This document shows positions 24,201 to 38,419 of a stretch of DNA of 64,000 nucleotides, piece by piece. The translations under genes were made by a program, and so were the position numbers. Location: contig CM082596.2 in NCBI GenBank assembly GCA_040954595.2, positions 4,836,001 to 4,900,000 on the forward strand, read 5' to 3'. A model generated the notes under the pieces. It worked only from the letters and a program-made list of their open reading frames with translations, was not told where the DNA came from and searched no databases. Source of the DNA: Balanoglossus misakiensis (taxonomy: Eukaryota; Hemichordata). How positions within the stretch are numbered: position 1 is the stretch's first letter; each line of letters begins with the position of its first letter.

Positions 24201-26861
24201 TCCATAGACGCACTGGGTGAAATAGTGAAATCAAAGCCACACTGTTCAGCACAGTGTATGGAGAGACTTGTAGGGCTGCTAGATCTGCAGCTGGATTATG
24301 TCACATCGCAAGTGCTCATCACCATGCAGAGTAAGTTGTGAAATTAATGAGAGAGGAATTAAAGGTACACGGTCACCTCCAGTTTACATATATCCGTAAA
24401 AGGTGTATCCGAGTGTTCTAAAGAACATATGGTGGCGCTCTTTTTTTCGTGTGTGCCACCCATTGAAAATCTGTGATTGGCTAGATCTCAATTTGCCAAT
24501 AACTTTAGCTAAATTTGCATAGGTGACTGTATACCTTTAATGTAAGTATGAAGCATTTGGTGCCATGTAACTTTACCTGTTTACTGATGTCCAGTCTGAT
24601 CATTTTCTTATTAACCTACTAGGTTTGCTTCTGCTGGATAGGAACCAGAATTTCATCAATGCAGTGATGTCACAGCTCCCTAACTGTGCGGCCGTGGTGC
24701 AGGACAGCCAAACCAAAGCTGCCATGGTCTGGTTGCTTGGACACTATGGACAGGTGATGGGAACAAAGTTTTTGATTATGGAGATTTGAAAGATTTCATT
24801 CATTATTCGTCAGTTGTGATTCTCAAATTAGTGACAATCTGGCTGTCTCATTAAAAATTGTACATAGTGACCTTCATTTTTCATGCTCAATTTTGAGAAA
24901 GAATGATCTAAATCAGTCGCGTCTCTATGAAGCATTCCTTAAACACCATCTTAATCGTTACCCCAGCTGCTACCAGACAGTCCTTACCTTCTTGAAGACA
25001 TGATCGACAACATAGAGGAAGAAAGCTGTACGTTGGTCAAGCTGCATCTCATTACGGCCACAACGAAACTGTTCTTCAGTCGACCCGCCGAGTGCCAGGA
25101 TATGCTGGGCAAGTTGTTGGAGTACTGTATAGGTGAGTCACTGTTGATTGCCCAGACACTAATCTGGTGATCCTGTAAGTAGTAGTAAATTAAGTTTTTA
25201 AAATATGTCCCAGGGAAATTCTCCATAATGATGTGTTAGGTTTCTCACAAATCGTTGGCATATTGATTATCATTACAGAGGTCGAATGCAGTGTAGCAGT
25301 CAAGGAGAGAGCCATGATGTACTACAGACTATTGAGTCTGGATGTAAATAAAGTGAGTACATGTACATCTATGTGGGAAACTGAAGCAAGACAGCCATTG
25401 CCATTTTGTCATTGCCATCATGCCATGCTAGGAATTGAGATATTACGTTGACTTCAGATGAAAACCAAAGAAGGAAACTGTCAATTACTGGTGACTCATT
25501 TCAGCAGTGACTGGTGTTTTAAACAACCTTTTGTGTTTAAACAGAAACTGTTAATAGCATAGGTCAGCTTTAGAAATAATAATGACCAGTCTTTTCTCAC
25601 TCTTCAGGCTAAAGAAGTGATCTGTTCTTCTCAAAGTGCAATATCAGAATTTGAGGATCGTATTCCATGTATGCAAGATGCTATCAAGAGTTTCAATTCA
25701 CTGGCAGTCATGTTTGGTGAGTGAATAATGTACATGTAGCCCTCCTTTGTATATATCTTCAGTTAGTTGTTTTTGAAGTTCAGATTAAATGTACTAACCA
25801 TCATCTCTTTAAGAATTCCCATGTCTAGATTCTCAGCACATCACTTTTTTTCCAGGAGCTGGAAAATGGAGAGAGATACAGCTCAGAAACTGCGAGAAAT
25901 CAAAACACGAAACTTACAAGGAGAGCGAAATGAGACAAGTGAAAGCAACACAACCACCGCAAGAGAGCGTGGTCGGTGAACTTGTCAGTATCGACGCTGA
26001 TGATGTCGGTGCGAAAGACGACAAAGATGGAGGCATCGCCATGGCAATAGAGCTCAAAGAAGACGCAGTGATCACGCCGGAATATTTTGAAGACAGATGG
26101 ACAACGATAACAAATAGGTGAGTTGTAGAGCACTTGAAATGTCTTGGAAGCCTCATATCTTTACAGGCAAAATCAGAAATATGTTAGGAACAGTATAGAT
26201 ATGGTGTAATTCACGTTCAATCAACTTACCTGCATGTATTTTAGCCTGTGCACTAACTGAACTTGTTCTGACTGCATGCCATCAATGGAATTCAGATTGT
26301 TGAAAGTTGTAGAATAGGAAGTAACACTGTCACCTTATCAAAATGAATCTTGACATGTATGCCTGGTCTAGTTTACAAATTACAGTGGGTAAACTTTACT
26401 CTTGAAACAATCTCTGACAATAATTCTCAACTGACTTCGTTTTACAGCACTCCTTGGGAATTTCAACTCGATCCAAAACTTCAGTACAGTGCAGTGGAAG
26501 AGAGGCTGAAGAAAAGCCTTGTGAAAACCATGGCAACCACCCCCTACGACAATGACCCATGGAGAGCTTTCTTGTATGCTCAGGTAATAGAAAAACTCAA
26601 TGCCTACTCATGACAGTAATCAAATTTCTTATTTTAACCTGCTACACGATTCTTCATTAATGAAATTACATCCATTTGAATTAGCCAACCTTTCTTCTTG
26701 TCTTCACACAGGACACAAACCAGTGCACCTATCTTTTCGAACTTGTCATTCACCGGAAAAACCACACTGCCAGAATCACCGTGAAATTTGAGAGTGAGGA
26801 CGCCAGCAGCCCTTGCTTGGAATACCTCAAGCACATCTACCAGACTGTCTTGACGGAGTAA
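21267..26861 (+). CDS. AP4B1: AP-4 complex subunit beta-1
   Basis: Seventeen exons: 21267-21313, 21443-21566, 21685-21857, 22268-22398, 22602-22749, 22977-23070, 23308-23431, 23598-23724, 23818-23913, 24161-24330, 24623-24753, 24967-25132, 25279-25352, 25608-25716, 25856-26117, 26448-26583, 26712-26861; 753 residues, against about 739 in human. Diagnostic stretches include [57 protein letters not shown] and [10 protein letters not shown]. The N-terminal two thirds is the armadillo-like trunk; a charged hinge (exon 15) leads to the C-terminal appendage. The protein is a large subunit of the AP-4 adaptor that sorts cargo such as ATG9 at the trans-Golgi network without clathrin. The exon 7 donor is GC (AAAG|GCAAGA at 23431/23432). 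Three introns carry miniature-element remnants. Confidence 0.96.
21600..21650 (-). mobile_element. TTAA miniature element, family 1, fragment in AP4B1 intron 2
   Basis: TTAACCCTTTAACCACTATG then GTTCAGTTCAAACCCATTG and TTTTCTATGATA, in reverse orientation. It takes up nearly half of a 118-base intron. Confidence 0.5.
23751..23788 (+). mobile_element. TTAA miniature element, family 1, fragment in AP4B1 intron 8
   Basis: ATGGATTTGGACCGAACC followed by TTGAAAGGGTTAA inside a 93-base intron. Confidence 0.5.
24359..24540 (+). mobile_element. TTAA-flanked MITE, family 2, full length
   Basis: TTAA at 24359-24362 and 24537-24540 flank a 174-base element. Its termini are AGGTACACGGTCACCT (24363-24378) and AGGTGACTGTATACCT (24521-24536); the second, reversed, matches the first at 14 of 16 bases. 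It has no coding capacity. A TTAA target is typical of piggyBac-type transposition, but these ends do not start with the CCC common there. It lies in AP4B1 intron 10. Confidence 0.8.
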
Positions 26862-26962
26862 CTTGGACTCCATGCCATATTGTGAATGTTCGTAATGATT
26901 TTCACCGTTCCGTTCCGTGTGACTGTTTTAACGCCTGATGTAAATTATAAACACAATGTGTA

Positions 26963-26968
26963 AATAAA
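26963..26968 (+). terminator. AP4B1 poly(A) signal AATAAA
   Basis: AATAAA 101 bases after the stop codon, just before the facing signal of the convergent WD40 gene. Confidence 0.8.
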
Positions 26969-26988
26969 GCTGTCAAATCAAATTATTC

Positions 26989-26994
26989 TTTATT
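26989..26994 (-). terminator. WD40-gene poly(A) signal AATAAA
   Basis: AATAAA on the minus strand, 77 bases past the stop codon at 27071 and only 20 bases from the AP4B1 signal. Confidence 0.75.
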
Positions 26995-27070
26995 GCACAG
27001 TGTCTTATTTGACTACTAATATCCCACCACCATCGTCAATAAAAAAAGTTCAGGCCGTAATGGACAAATA

Positions 27071-30000
27071 TCACACGCTTTCTTGGATGGTTTCCTTTTT
27101 GGTCGTCAGGAACTTGAGCGCCGCAGTGATTTCTGGGAGTTTCTCTTCGCTGTTCTGTTTAGGACGCCCTCTGTCGTTGAAACTGGCAGTTGGCACCATC
27201 TTGGGCATGTGGATTGATGGCAACTGTCGATCGAGCAGAGAATGTACATGTTGGTCCCATTGTGAACTCGGTCACTCAGTGTACAAGATTGAAGATGAAT
27301 AACCCCTTACACCAAACACTCCATTACAGACACCATACATGACATACACAGAAACAAATAATTAAATATATGCATGTACATAACTTACCATTGGTATTTT
27401 TTTGGCTTTCTTTTGACGAAATCCTGATTCCTGACTCTTCACAGATGGCAAACTTGGCTCTGGTTCAATGGTTGGCATGACAACAGCAGGGCTGTTACTC
27501 CACTCATAGTGAGATTCCAGTTTTGATAAAGCTGACAAATTATTGCATTGTCTGGAGAGAAAAAGTCACAGAAAGATTGATCATGGAAGAAACAGACTTA
27601 TACTTTACCAACATTGTGCAGACATAGACTGAATAGATTACCTGTCTATTAAGGACATTTCTTTTGTTCCAAAATATGCCCTTAAAGCAGGTAGATCGTC
27701 AAGTTTTTATCCTTTGTTGATAGACAGGTTTCACCGTATTTCAAACACACTTTTTCTCTCATCAAACAGTATTATACTATAGTAAGAGATACAGAAATTT
27801 TTGAACTTGCCTTTTAGTTTCCCAGTGATCATGTATTCTATTGAGAACCGACTCTGCCGATGTTAAATAACTGTAATACTGTGGCCCTCTCCTGTTCCTT
27901 TCCAGAACCCTTTTCATTTGGTGTTCCTGAGAAATTTTCGCTGTGCCATCGTACCTTGGTGTGTCAGTTGTCCAAGTCATGTTCAAAATACCAAACTTTG
28001 TTTTTCCCATGGTCCTGGAGGATCAAAAAGTCATTATGAACATAGTGGAATTTTTGTAATTAGCAAAAAGGTGAACATTAGATTTTTGAACAAATGATTT
28101 CAAATGTTTACTGATTTTTGATCATGTATCGGACATACTGCAATCAAATCACTATGAGTTCATTTTTTTATGCATGTACAAAACACCACAAGTAATATTA
28201 CATACTCTCCATTTGTATGCACATCAAGTTTGGCCGGCATAGATTCCACCATATGCCAGTGCATTTCTTCATCCACCATCTGTTTCTTTCTGTCTATCAC
28301 AGACAGCTTCTTGAGGAGCCGCTGTCCAGCCACACCGTCGGTGACTTCCACGTTGTCAGGTAAATATATCATGGATGGCGGCTTGATGACTTTTGACTCC
28401 TTGGTTTTGCGCTGTTCCTTGTAAAACTTTTTTCTCTGCTGAGCTGTGGGTCTCTGGAAGATTTTTCTCCAGTTTTCTGGGAGAGTGGAGACACAGAAAG
28501 CAGTCAGGCACAGGTATACAGGATTGTGGCTAATTTGTAAGCACACATGAAAACTTACTTCTTAAAGCAGTAAGCAAAACAATCAGAACTGTTCCATGGA
28601 GAATTGTTGAAGCACGCAAAATTGTGTCACTGAGAATTCTTGAAAGTGTTGTTATATTGTAGAACACAACTACAATCAGAGTCTGTTTCACTAATTACTG
28701 GCAACATTCCAAGTTCTTGAAGCTGACACCTCGCTGTTACCAGGGCAAACAGCCTTTGGTTGCCATGCCAACATCATGGAGAAACCATTAACATTGTTTT
28801 CTATGGTTAACTTGGACCTCTATACAGTGAAATGGGGGTGAAAGGGTTAATGTTGCTTCTGGTTCCCCGTAACTTCCTTCCCCTCCTTACCTATCTTCCT
28901 GAGTGATGACATATTGCTTGGTGAGGAATCAATATGATCCATACGCAGACTGGAAATATCGGAAGGACAACCAACGCCGGAATCTCCAAGACTTATTTCC
29001 GTGGATGTGTACATTCCATGCAACTGCTGCAGTAGCTTTTCATCTTTGGAACCCTGGAACGTAAACACATTTGACAAATCAGTCTATTTCAGTTACTGGC
29101 TAAATTTTGCAATATTTCTATTGAGCTCTTAATCTAAAATTTTGTTTAAATTTTAACCACATGATTCCCTATAAATCTGCAAACAGCTTTTGTATGAATT
29201 CACATAAACTTGTTTCACAAAAACAAAAGCACCCGGCATGAGACTACATGTACCGGTATATACAAACGGTTTCTAACCCAACTGCCAAACATATCATTTG
29301 CTGTTTCTTTCTTCTGTAACTTAATACATGAGGCAATATACATGCACAACAGCAAAGTCACAGCTAGTCAACAGGTGAAAGCTGTATTCGCATGTATGGC
29401 GTTCAAGTCATAGAAACAGTCAATTGAAACACGGAAAGTCTCAAACTGCGGAAATTTACCTGAAACAACCAGGAATGCAGCGCCCATTATCCGTGAAGCA
29501 ACACAGGTGCACAGTGGAAAACCGAGGAGCGATGTTTGCTCATGAATGCCAAACACACGCACTGAAGTGTAACACGGCCAGAGTTTGCCTTCTGTCAGCA
29601 TGTCCAACAACTCGGAACAATAACCCCCAATCTGACTGCATTCACCGCCCGACAATAGCACATTGTTACACACGGCATGTTTTGAAACTTGGTCTCCCTG
29701 TGGTTCTTTATGTCAGAGCTCTGTGCCTTGAAACACATCCACTCTGCATGCTAATAGTATACTAATAGCAGTCCTCATTGGCAAATTGCACCCATTCCCC
29801 CGAAGTTGTTAATTTACATGCTGGCTCTTTATAACTTACTACAAACTGTACAAACACAGACATCTACATACAGTACAGAAATCAAGCATCTTATGAGGGT
29901 AATACAGATTAAACTAAAAGTATTTAACTCAAACTTTCAGTGAAGAAATTTGTAGCAAAGCTTGAATAACGCAGGCAGTTTTGTTACAGAGATTGTATAC

Positions 30001-33000
30001 TCCAACATAACAATAGCGATTACTTCGCCATTGTATCTATCACTCCACAGACGTTGGATTTGGTCCATGTTACACAAATGTACACTTGTTTGCCTTGTCT
30101 GTTTTGAACAGTTTCATTTACAAGGATGCGGAATGTAAATCACCGAAAACACTTTCGCTACTTCAAGATTAGAATTGGAGGATCTTCTTAGCATTTTCAC
30201 ATTAATTAATTAATTGTCAACACATTAGTTATGAAGAATCAATTTGTGACGGACCTGCAGTCTCGGATCTCCAACACAGGTGGGTGGGTAAATATCAAAG
30301 TTTTTTGGCCAAAAGTGTATACAAGTGAGTTTTTGTTGAAGTCAATTCTGTTAAACACTGACCTTCCCATCTGTTAAATAACTCTGCTGTTGAGAACTGC
30401 TAGATTCCATCTCCTGTTTGACGCTGGACGTCGCCACTTGCTCCGAATGGATTCCCGAATCCGTGTCCGGAAACAAGGAGCTGCCCTCGGCGTCGTGGCA
30501 CTTCCACTTGTCGTCCAGGATGATCGTCAGGTTGTTCTCCGTCCCCGGCTGCGGGATCAGTTTCCCCTCCTTGACGTGAAGCGGCTGGTACTGGTCGCTC
30601 CGGCTGACGCGGTCCCCCGCGCCGTGTTGCGTCTTGGTCAGCGGTTTGAGCGCCCGGGGGGCGGCGGCGGGCCTCCTGCTGTAGTACTTGTAGAAATCCA
30701 CCCGGTTGGGGAGGAAGCGCTTCTTCGACTTCCCCGGTTTCACGGCGGCCAGGTACTGACTCCGGTGTTTCTTCAGACGCTCCTTCATCGCCGCGGCGAT
30801 CGCCTCCTTCTGCTGGATCATCCGGTCCATGTAGCCGTCCGTCGTTTCCCGGACGACGCTGCGGTGCTTCATCCGGGCCCTCTCCGCCGCCGGAAAGTGC
30901 TTCGACATCTCGCCGTAGTACGGCATCGCGTCGAAGGACTGAAACTGGTGCAACGAGCGGCTGGATTTGAACTGAACCGTCCGCGCTCCCTTGGTGTCTT
31001 TGTCCCTCCGCTGTTTGGAGTGCTCCCAAGGACTGAAGTCATCATCAATGACCATGGACTCACCAGAATACTCCTACCAGGCAAACAAAATAATGTACAC
31101 TTGATATTTACTTTCACTTCTTACAATGGTAGACACACAACTCCCGGGCATACAACACTCTCTGTATAATGATCACAAAACCCACTGCAGAGTACATACA
31201 TGTATCCTTTGCCTCCATTAACTATGCAGAAGCGAACATTTACCACTGAAAGCAATTGGCTTGGACCAAATTATCATTGTGAAAGGAAAAAATGTAAATA
31301 GGGCAGTGAAACGTTTGCTCTATCATAAAATTGTCTCAATACATTTCAACAAAATGATAATCAGTTTTCACAGTAATACTGTAAAATGACCACACTGGAA
31401 AACAAAAGACTTGCACAAACAGACAACACACCTTACTGAGATCCTCATCATCGGGTCTCAGTCCAGCCTTGGTGTTGGCCACCCACAACTCTAACATAGA
31501 AGGTGCTTTCCCATCGTCCTCCAGATCTGCCCGGTAAAAACCACTTGGCTGGCTGCGATAATACGCTGTCAATCTCTCACTGTCTTCAATGTATTTCTTT
31601 TGGAATCTCTCAGCCAATTCTCCAATCACCTCTCTCTGAAATAAAATCAAATAAAATTTATATGACATCACTTGATGAGGAGAAAAATATTCCAATTTTA
31701 CAGATCAGATGCAACTTAATATATGGGTCTGATTCCCACAATGACAAAATAAATGATGAGCGTACTTTCAATGGATGGAAAAAACACATATACACATTTC
31801 CCTTCATGAAAACAAACTCACAACACAAACTTACATCTCTGTTGACATACGGTTGGAGAATTCCTAGTTGTTCTAGAAGTGCTGCCAAACCATCACGGTC
31901 TGTCACTCCTGTTAGTTTGGTCAATGCAGCAGTGGCCTCTAGGCGAACATTTTCCTGCACAACAAAAAGAAATATTTCAGTACACTGTTTTGATGATGTT
32001 TGGGATCATTCACAATGTTGTAAATTTACAGATTTAGCTATAGAACAATGAATTCTATTGTTATTTTAAATTTTCAATGGGATTTAATATAATCTTATCA
32101 ATCAGCAAATTGAGTGAATTAAAACCCAGTGAATCATTAATACTTTTACAGTGGTTTGACACAAATACCGGTATGAAACTGAATATGTGATTTTTGTGTG
32201 TGGTACGTAACACACCGAAGTCCCTTTATCTATAAAACTGAACTTCTACTTACAGTTTTATCCATGAGCGTTGGCAGCAGTCCCATGATGACATTCTTTC
32301 TGTCCTGACCCAAGTCGCCCAGTGTCCGGACTGCATTGACTCGGATCATAGCATGGTCACTCTGTAGCTGCTTGGACAACTTGTTGACGGCCATGTCTAG
32401 CTGCCTTTCATTGATCACCAGTTCTCTGCAAGAGAGAAAGAACAGACGTCATATACAAAACTTTTTGAGGTAAAGTTATGCTGATCTAATAGTAGTTGCT
32501 GATCACCAACATTAATCTTTTCAACCCATTTCCTGGTAAATGGTTTCAACCGTAACATTGATAACTGTGGGGCTGGTTCAAAGTGTGAGGGGTGGTTGGG
32601 GGTATCGGAGTTCTTAAAATAGGGTACATATCCTGTGTACAGGAGACAGGATAGATATACATGTACAGTGTTGACAGGTTTCATATCAGGCAATGTTCAG
32701 TTTAGATATACTAAGGTTACATTGTGTTCAGTAAGGATGTTTTGCAATCTTCTCAAGGTGAAAAACATTCCACACGACAAAATCAAATATCAGACTGTAA
32801 TTACCACAGATTAAAGGACTATATGTATACACAACCTCTCGAACAAGAAGTGGACGTCCATCCAACTCACCTGTGTATGTCCACAAGCGCCTGACAGACA
32901 GCTCGGTGTTGGAATGGGCTCACTTTCGCCAGCAAGTCAACTATAATTAGACAGTTTACAGACAGGTGTTTCACAAATAGTGCATTATCACCGCTAAAGG

Positions 33001-36000
33001 GATTACCATACAAAATATCGATGAATAATTGATGCTGTTTTCCTGTGTCTGGCCTGCCCAGGTTCTCAACAGCAATGATTGATTTTTCACGCTACATTAG
33101 TTTTTCTCGAGCATAATTGGTATCTGGATGTCTAATGGACTGACATCTCACAGCTACAAGGACAAGCTTCTTTTTTAACAAACATCACACTCACATGACC
33201 CAAACTCTTGGACTGAATCATTTAAATACATATAATGTTAAAAGTGTGTTTGATTGGGATCGTAGAAATGAAACTCTGAATTCAACTTACTCAAAACGTC
33301 CACCACATTTTCTATGTTCACTTCTTCATCTGAAGGAAACCAGGGCATCTTAGAAATTTTCATCAGCAATGGAGGTACTTGCACCTGGTAACAACAAATC
33401 ACAAAATAATAGCAACTACCGGTATATACATTTTCCTTTACTTTTTAACATATAGTTTGGTCCAATCCTATTGTTTGCATTGCAACTAACAACAGCTATG
33501 TAACTGCTGATAATTCTGTGATTGCCAAATAATGTCAAGCACAGTATAAACATGACTGTGTACATAGTACACTAACTGTACACTGTTTACTGATGCTGAC
33601 AGGAGATGAGATTGGTATAGGGTCAGTTCCGGAGGGGCAGTGTTGGTTACTTACTTCTTCTTCCTGTTCTTCTTCTTCCTCCACAGTTTTGGAAATTTCT
33701 CGTTTCTACATTTGACAGAGACAAAACCAAATATAATGGCACGGTTTCCTGACTAGAAATGATGTAATGCATGAGATACAACGTGAAAAGATACCAAGCT
33801 GATAAGATATCGGAATTGTTGACTGCACTGCTTATAACAAAATTACGCTGACAAGATTTGTCTCTGTAGTCAAGAAACATGTTTGGAGACAGGCTGCCTT
33901 CTCATTTAGTTATTTCTTTCAAGGAATGCAAACCAAATCTGAGAAATGAATTCATCAGAGCACGATATTAACTTGCTTTGGCAAACATTCTAAACACACT
34001 TGACCTGGGACAAGACCAGGGATTTATGTAAACTCACCTCAAACTTCTTAAATTTTGGTAAATGAAATTTCTGTGGTGGATCTACAAAAAATTGGCGATA
34101 CGCAAAAAAAAAACTCACTTTAGAATAATGACAATTCATTTATAAGAAGAGATAAAACACTGGATATGAAACAAATACCATGAGATAACTACATTGTGAT
34201 TATCTGACAAGTTGCGATCAGTTTAAACTCACACTTCAGTAACTGTTTCCTCAACTTCTTCTGCTTTGCCATGGCAACCGACTTTCTCCTTAGCTCCAAA
34301 GGCATCAGTTCATCAAACTCATCATCTTCGTCAAATTCCTCAGAGCCAGAATATTCATAAACTTCTTCCTCTTCTTCTGAGGAATCCCACATAATGAGTT
34401 CATCTGAAAACTATGAATTTCAAGAACGGTTTTCAGAATATACATATTGACACGTTCTACAAGAAATGCTAGGAGAGTGTAAAATATGGCACTCAGAACA
34501 AAACAAACACACAGTGTATAGAAGTCCCACTTACCAAGGGTGACAATGGCGTCTTTGACAACGTTTCAGACACAGCTTGCATTGGTGGAACCTTTGGGTA
34601 TTAAAAAATAAAATAAGCTGTCATATCTGCTGTATTTCGAGATTGTGACATTTTCTTGGAATGAAAACATCCACACAAAACACCATGTGACAATGATGCT
34701 GATATAAGAATGGCATGATCAATAGTGTTTTAATATTAAAATATGAAGAACTGTTACACGTACTGGTTTCAGTTTCCATGGTATCGGTGTCCGTTCAATT
34801 GGTGGTGGCTTATATCCCATCAGTGCACGGATCACAGAATTCGGAATGTATCCTGGAAAATAAAATCATCTTTTAAAATTCTCAAAATCATATGTGAAGA
34901 TTATGTTTTCTACACCACCAAACAATTTGGTCTGTCTGTCTAATTGTTTGTCTCTCTCTGCCTGTCTGTCAACACTGCATTTTACAAGCGTACACGATGA
35001 TAAGTCTTCATATGATAAGCTGGAATAATACCAATCTATTTCTCTCTTACCATCAGGAGCTATTGGCCATGGTTTTTTCTTCTCCTCCTCCTCTTCTTCC
35101 TCTTTCTCACTTTTCTCTTCATCTTTCATTTCTTCATCCTCTGCTTGCTTTTCAACTGTGAAGATTCAGACATCGTTTACTTGTTTCAATTTGAAAATTT
35201 TGCCACAAACTGACATATCTTACTATCTATTATCACCACTTTTGCTTGCATCCTTAAAGTACCTACCAAGCTCAACACTCTTTGACTGCTTTTCTTCAGT
35301 AACTAATGTATACAATGAACTAGCCTCTCGACTCAATACAGCCGGTAATGACATGGTGGACGTGGATGTAAATCCCTGAGATTTGGAGCTGGCAAGTCGG
35401 CCGAGTGAGTAGGCAGCCAGTTCTGTGAGTTGTGTCAACTCTTCGGAGCTGAGAGGAATCTCTGTGGAAAAGAAGGAAAAGGAATTGTAATTTCCTGTTG
35501 TGAAATTATGACAAAAGTTCTGAACTGTTGGGGTTTTCAATCCTTACACCCCAGTTCCCTATTTCGTGGTCCAACTTTAGCGTAGAAAACAATGTATCTG
35601 GACCAAACCATGGTGGTGAAAGGGTAAATATTACTGGCAAGCTACCGGTAAGTTAGTAAGAACAAACAAGACACCAACCCTGCTCTGATTCAGCTATCTC
35701 TGATATAGCTTTTAGAATCTCTTCCTCAGATGCTGAAGGTAAAGACTTTTCTTCTTTTTCTTCCTTTTCTTCTTCTTCTTCTTCTTCTTCTTCTCTCCCT
35801 TCTTCCATTTCGGAAGGAGTTTGGAGTCTTTGCAGCACCTTGTTCATTAGACGTCGATTGCTCAAATTGGCAGGCAAAGCAAGCAAATTACGGATGTCAA
35901 ACCTACAATAGAAATACACAAACCTTTCACACCTATTCCCAAATGCAAGAGTCCAACTGCCCCACTGAAAACTATAGGGTGAAACTAAGTCATGCAGAAA

Positions 36001-38370
36001 ATGGGTGGTGCCGGAAATGTCATGTTACTCACCACAGTTGTAAGTCCGGATTGAATTCCAGTGGCTCTTCCATGGCCTCGTCCGTGAAATCTTCCAGTAA
36101 CATCTTTTCCAGTGTGGATTGTGGAAGATAGTTTATGATCGGAATATAGCTGGAATGAAAGAAAGAAAGAATAAACATTCATTTGTGGATCTTCTATAAT
36201 AAGCCGTAATATCTTGCTAGTGGGACTATAGATTGTATACCTACATAGATGGAACTGAAGATTGACAAAGTGTGTCACAAGTTTCTCCATCCACTGCTCG
36301 ACAAACGATGTCTGGTAACTAACCTGACATGATTTTGAAATCCCAGCAGCAGATCGCCTCGATCATTAGCAAAGCAGACGCCCCGCACTGTGTGATCAAG
36401 GCAGAGTTCACGGACTAACTGATTTTGGGTGTTCCAAATCTGGAGAGAAAAAAATAACAATTGACTTTATTTGATGTTCTTGTCATAGTCCAGTGGAAAG
36501 GCTAACAGTGAACTTGAAAAAGTCTTTGGATTTGACATAAATGTTGACATTGAAAGCCACTGTTTGAGAGTAATTACATTAATGCACAGCTGAACATGGA
36601 TCACTTACAGTGAACTGGCATTAATGGTCGAGCTAACAAAACATACACAGCTACAGGTGGTTTGTGTCAGTGTAATCGTTCTCTGACAGCAAATTTATGA
36701 CCACTTTACTTTCACATTTTACATGCAAAATACGTCTGATTAAAAAATTTAATGTGTAAAGCGTTTGTTTGGTAATCTGACACGAAAATGGAAAGTGTGA
36801 ACTCAGATATGCGATCCACAGACCAATTCAAGATACCAGGAGTAGATGTTTAGGAGAGACTTACTTTGACAGATCCATCAGTGCTTGTAGTGGCGAATAA
36901 ACCTAACTTCTGACAGCTACACAGTGCAGTTATCTGTGTGTATAGAATTAAACAGTCAGTCATGAAAAACGAGTGATTTTAAAATTGTTAAAAAAATTGT
37001 CTCAAAATAAAAAAAATAGCAATATATCTACCGTACCTGCTTCGTATGATCGTCGTCTTGGTGATGTGTGAGTCTGTGGATGTTGTTGTGGTCTGCGGGT
37101 TCTTCTAAGTGGTTGTCACGGTTACTGTCATTGTCGTGCAGCCTGTACATATCAATGGCACTGCAATCAAATACCGTAATCAAATTAAATCACTGCATTG
37201 TTAGAGTCCTGCCGTAGGAGCTGGCAAAATTGACCAATTATTCTGTCTAATAGATACCCATTCTTAGCGTCAAAATGATCATGGAAAATGTATCAAGAAA
37301 ATTGCTAATCCGCCATAATTGACCATTTATCAAAATTGCTACACGTTGACCCTGACATTTAGTCAAGCTATAGAACATCTTAAATTTCCCAGTAGGGATG
37401 ATTGCTAAAAGTGGTTGCATTAAATATTCAGTTGTTAGATTTCTGATTTGCTTGGATTTTTGATCAATTGATTTGGTTCTTCATCAAGAATGCGGATATG
37501 AACTCTGCGACCCCTATTTCTCAACAAAATGTCTTAGGCTCAAGTAAAGTTTGAGAGGTACTGTGTACAATTTGAAATACGCATGCTGACGCGGTATTGA
37601 ATGTGTGTATATACCGAGCATATACTTACTTGTTAGGCATTGCAAGACAAGTCACATTGCCAAGCATAGACACATGGGTTGGGCACAGCTCACACTTGAT
37701 CTGTCGACAACAGAATGATGAGAATGGAATTGTAAAAGTCAAAAGATTTATATACACAGAGAGAACAGTAGTTCTGTCAGCCACGTCATATATCTCTCTG
37801 CGAAATTTATTGTTCAAATTTACCTAAAGTCTGCTGTTGTGTCAATACTTACACTAGAATTATGTACTAAAAGATGACTACAATGCTGTTTATTTGATCT
37901 GTAACCTTGATAGGGAAATGGTTGGCTGTATAACAGGATGTGTTTTGAGTTCGACTTTTTGTTTACAGTATGTCTGCATTTTCAAATATCATGCAGTAAG
38001 CCAGTATCTTGACAGCAGAATTTTCTCTGTAACTATATTGTCACTTATTTGTCTCAAAAGCATATCAATGTTGAATGATAAATTGTATGGAGTGTTAAAA
38101 CATTTCTTTATAATTTTTCATCATTTCACGCCATAAATATGTTTTGGTGGGAGTCATCTTGCACATTTACTAAATGATGTAGGGCAAATATTCAAAACAG
38201 TGAAAACCAAAGCTCTTGATTGACAAAAGCTATTTCATGCTACACTGCTAGGGAATAAATCAAAGATTTAACTTACTGTGTGTATGGGCGTCAAATACAG
38301 GTGTGCAACTTGCACTGATATGCTCCATATTTTTACTTTCTGTAATATACAAATAAGATGAAGATGATGG

Positions 38371-38419
<49 letters not shown>

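Noticed and set aside
30390-31169. Overlapping long frames on both strands
   Set aside because: Shadows of the large 711-base exon of the WD40 gene, which is phase-consistent with its neighbours.
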